A DNA stretch of 33,042 nucleotides. It comes from Mariprofundus micogutta. GTDB lineage: Bacteria > Pseudomonadota > Zetaproteobacteria > Mariprofundales > Mariprofundaceae. Positions 31,853 through 33,042 of the stretch are shown one piece after another. The stretch covers positions 1-33,042 of the forward strand of contig NZ_BDFD01000024.1 in NCBI RefSeq assembly GCF_001895085.1. The letters are read 5' to 3'. Positions within the stretch are counted from its first letter, which is position 1. Every line of letters begins with the position of its first letter. Position numbers and translations under genes: made by a program. The notes beneath the pieces are model-generated. The model saw only the letters and a program-made list of their open reading frames with translations, was not told the DNA's origin and ran no database searches.

Positions 31853-32854
31853 ATGCTCAGCGCTGTGACTGACTTAAAGACTTCTCCACTGGAACGTGCT
31901 GTAGATCTTTGCAGGTCGGATATGGAACTGGTTGATGCCTGTATCCATGAAAACCTGCAATCAGATATCATGATGATTCCTGCGATAGGCCACTATATTG
32001 TAAATAGTGGTGGCAAACGTTTGCGTCCGTTGCTTTGCCTGTTGACTGCCCGCCTGTTTAATTATCAGGGCACACGCCATATACCGCTCTCGGTCGTAGT
32101 AGAATTTATTCATACCGCATCGTTGCTGCATGACGATGTGGTGGATTCATCCGATCAGCGCCGTGGTAATCCTTCCGCCAATGGTGTCTGGGGTAATCAG
32201 GCCAGTGTTCTGGTCGGTGATTATTTGTTTTCCCGTTCTTTTCAAATGATGGTGGCAGATGGTGATATGGCCATGCTGAAACTGATGTCTGATGTCACCA
32301 ATGCTCTGGCTGAAGGTGAGGTGCTTCAATTATCCCGAACCTTCCATCTTGAGATGACAGAAGCTGAGTGTCTTGAAGTGATCGAGAGAAAAACGGCAGT
32401 ATTGTTTAAAGCAGCGTCCGAAGTCGGTGCTCATGCGGCAGGTCAGGATGCCGATGTGGTTGCAGCTCTGGCTGAATACGGCATGTGTCTGGGTGTGGCT
32501 TTCCAGCTTATGGATGATGCACTTGATTATCTGGTAGAGGCTGAACAGGCAGGCAAACCTGTGGGGCATGATCTGGAAGAGGGCAAAATCACCATGCCGC
32601 TGATTCATGCTATGAAACATGATGCGGAACTGGCCAAACGTGTTGAGGAGATTTCCGAGCGTGATGGTTATCTGGAAGGTGATCGCGAATGGATCAGAGA
32701 GCGCGTGGCTGCACAGGATGGTTCCGGTTTTACCATGGCCAGAGCCCGGGATTATGCCGAGCGTGCTAAATCACTATTGCCGGAGCATACCGACCCCGAG
32801 ATTAAGTCTTTACTGGCCGAACTGGCTGACTTTTCCGCCTGCCGCCCTTATTAA
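31853..32854 (+). CDS. ispB: Polyprenyl diphosphate synthase (IspB type)
   Basis: A 333-residue trans-prenyltransferase that extends farnesyl diphosphate with isopentenyl units to make the quinone side chain. The first Asp-rich motif is LLHDDVVDSSDQRRG (Asp94, Asp95, Asp98) and the second is FQLMDDALDY (Asp221, Asp222, Asp225). GGKRLRPLL binds the diphosphate. Length and context match octaprenyl diphosphate synthase, but the exact chain length cannot be read from the sequence. ATG 31853 has only a weak GAG in front. It stands alone and diverges from maf. Its quinone product ties in loosely with the b561/YceI genes elsewhere in the window. Confidence 0.92.
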   Translation: MLSAVTDLKTSPLERAVDLCRSDMELVDACIHENLQSDIMMIPAIGHYIVNSGGKRLRPLLCLLTARLFNYQGTRHIPLSVVVEFIHTASLLHDDVVDSSDQRRGNPSANGVWGNQASVLVGDYLFSRSFQMMVADGDMAMLKLMSDVTNALAEGEVLQLSRTFHLEMTEAECLEVIERKTAVLFKAASEVGAHAAGQDADVVAALAEYGMCLGVAFQLMDDALDYLVEAEQAGKPVGHDLEEGKITMPLIHAMKHDAELAKRVEEISERDGYLEGDREWIRERVAAQDGSGFTMARARDYAERAKSLLPEHTDPEIKSLLAELADFSACRPY

Positions 32855-32929
32855 AGCCCTGAAAAATAAAGCTTTCTTGACCGTCTTTGTTTAAAGCCGC
32901 TTTTATTATATGCGATCACTGCTGTCCGG

Positions 32930-33042
32930 TTAAGCATTGAGCAGTGCCATCTGGCGAGGATTCACGGTCGGTTTTCGCTTTGGAGGCGGTGAGCTTCCTC
33001 CCAGCAATTCGGCGATATTCCTTCGCTGCATGAGGTTGACCG
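32930..33042 (-). CDS. C-terminal end of a gene entering from the right edge
   Basis: The minus strand is open from the window edge to TAA at 32932-32930. It ends with VNLMQRRNIAELLGGSSPPP, then KRKPTVNPRQMALLNA. The hydrophobic-then-basic composition looks like the tail of a real protein, and the place suits a gene convergent with ispB. The other two minus-strand frames are open for shorter or less protein-like stretches. The family cannot be named from 37 residues. Confidence 0.4.
   Translation of the reverse strand, partial: VNLMQRRNIAELLGGSSPPPKRKPTVNPRQMALLNA

Noticed and set aside
1-33042. tRNA, rRNA, integrase or complete insertion sequence
   Set aside because: I saw no tRNA cloverleaf, rRNA segment or transposase-like protein. 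The left-edge partial ORF is too short to judge.

Overview
The window looks like an ordinary chromosomal stretch of a Gram-negative proteobacterium. It has a type IV pilus secretin operon, a class A penicillin-binding protein, a polyprenyl diphosphate synthase and outer-membrane export signals, with a balanced base composition and dense gene packing. My best guess is a Zetaproteobacterium (Mariprofundus-like), from the gene mix and the style of the repeats. That is inference and no rRNA is present to test it.

Layout. (1) 140-2251: a membrane hybrid histidine kinase. (2) 8658 down to 2269, minus strand: a tight redox/detoxification run in the order cytochrome b561, YceI, Old Yellow Enzyme, glutathionyl-hydroquinone reductase, pirin, CDGSH/glutamate-synthase-like fusion, ferredoxin/double-CDGSH protein. 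It diverges from a LysR regulator (9078-9956) across a 312-bp segment bounded by 33-bp inverted repeats. (3) 10030-11833: an F0-only ATP synthase cluster (atpI, B, E, F) whose last stop overlaps the stop of a convergent membrane-protein gene, which is paired with a quinone-oxidoreductase-like gene. (4) 13290-15340: citramalate synthase with a coupled short upstream ORF, then pterin dehydratase whose 3' tail is duplicated downstream. (5) 15507-17912: PBP1A, divergent from a minor-pilin operon (fimT, pilV, pilW, pilX; 17974-20498). (6) 20499-22567: a structured repeat region, then three tandem genes for small exported cysteine-rich proteins, each followed by its own strong terminator; one carries a 12 x 18-bp coding repeat. 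(7) 22621-23439: an unrecognised six-helix membrane protein. (8) 23630-28403: pilM, pilN, pilO, pilQ, without pilP. (9) 29685 down to 28513, 31217 down to 29691 and 31783 down to 31214: hemW, rng, maf on the minus strand, divergent from ispB (31853-32854). Partial ORFs run off both ends.

How the genes work together. The minus-strand redox run plus LysR reads as a quinone/electrophile stress module: ene-reductase, glutathionyl-hydroquinone reductase, pirin, isoprenoid-binding YceI, quinol-oxidising b561 and FeS proteins. The minor pilins and pilMNOQ are two parts of the type IV pilus machine. The exported protein family sits between them and may be linked to the cell surface or pili (inference only).

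The most novel items are the tandem secreted family (CxC-x6-CxC plus a CHxPPGNP...HxAHGD...C module and Ser/Lys/Asp repeats), the inverted-repeat-bounded segment before the LysR gene, a hairpin-forming dispersed repeat seen twice, and the start-codon hairpin of fimT.
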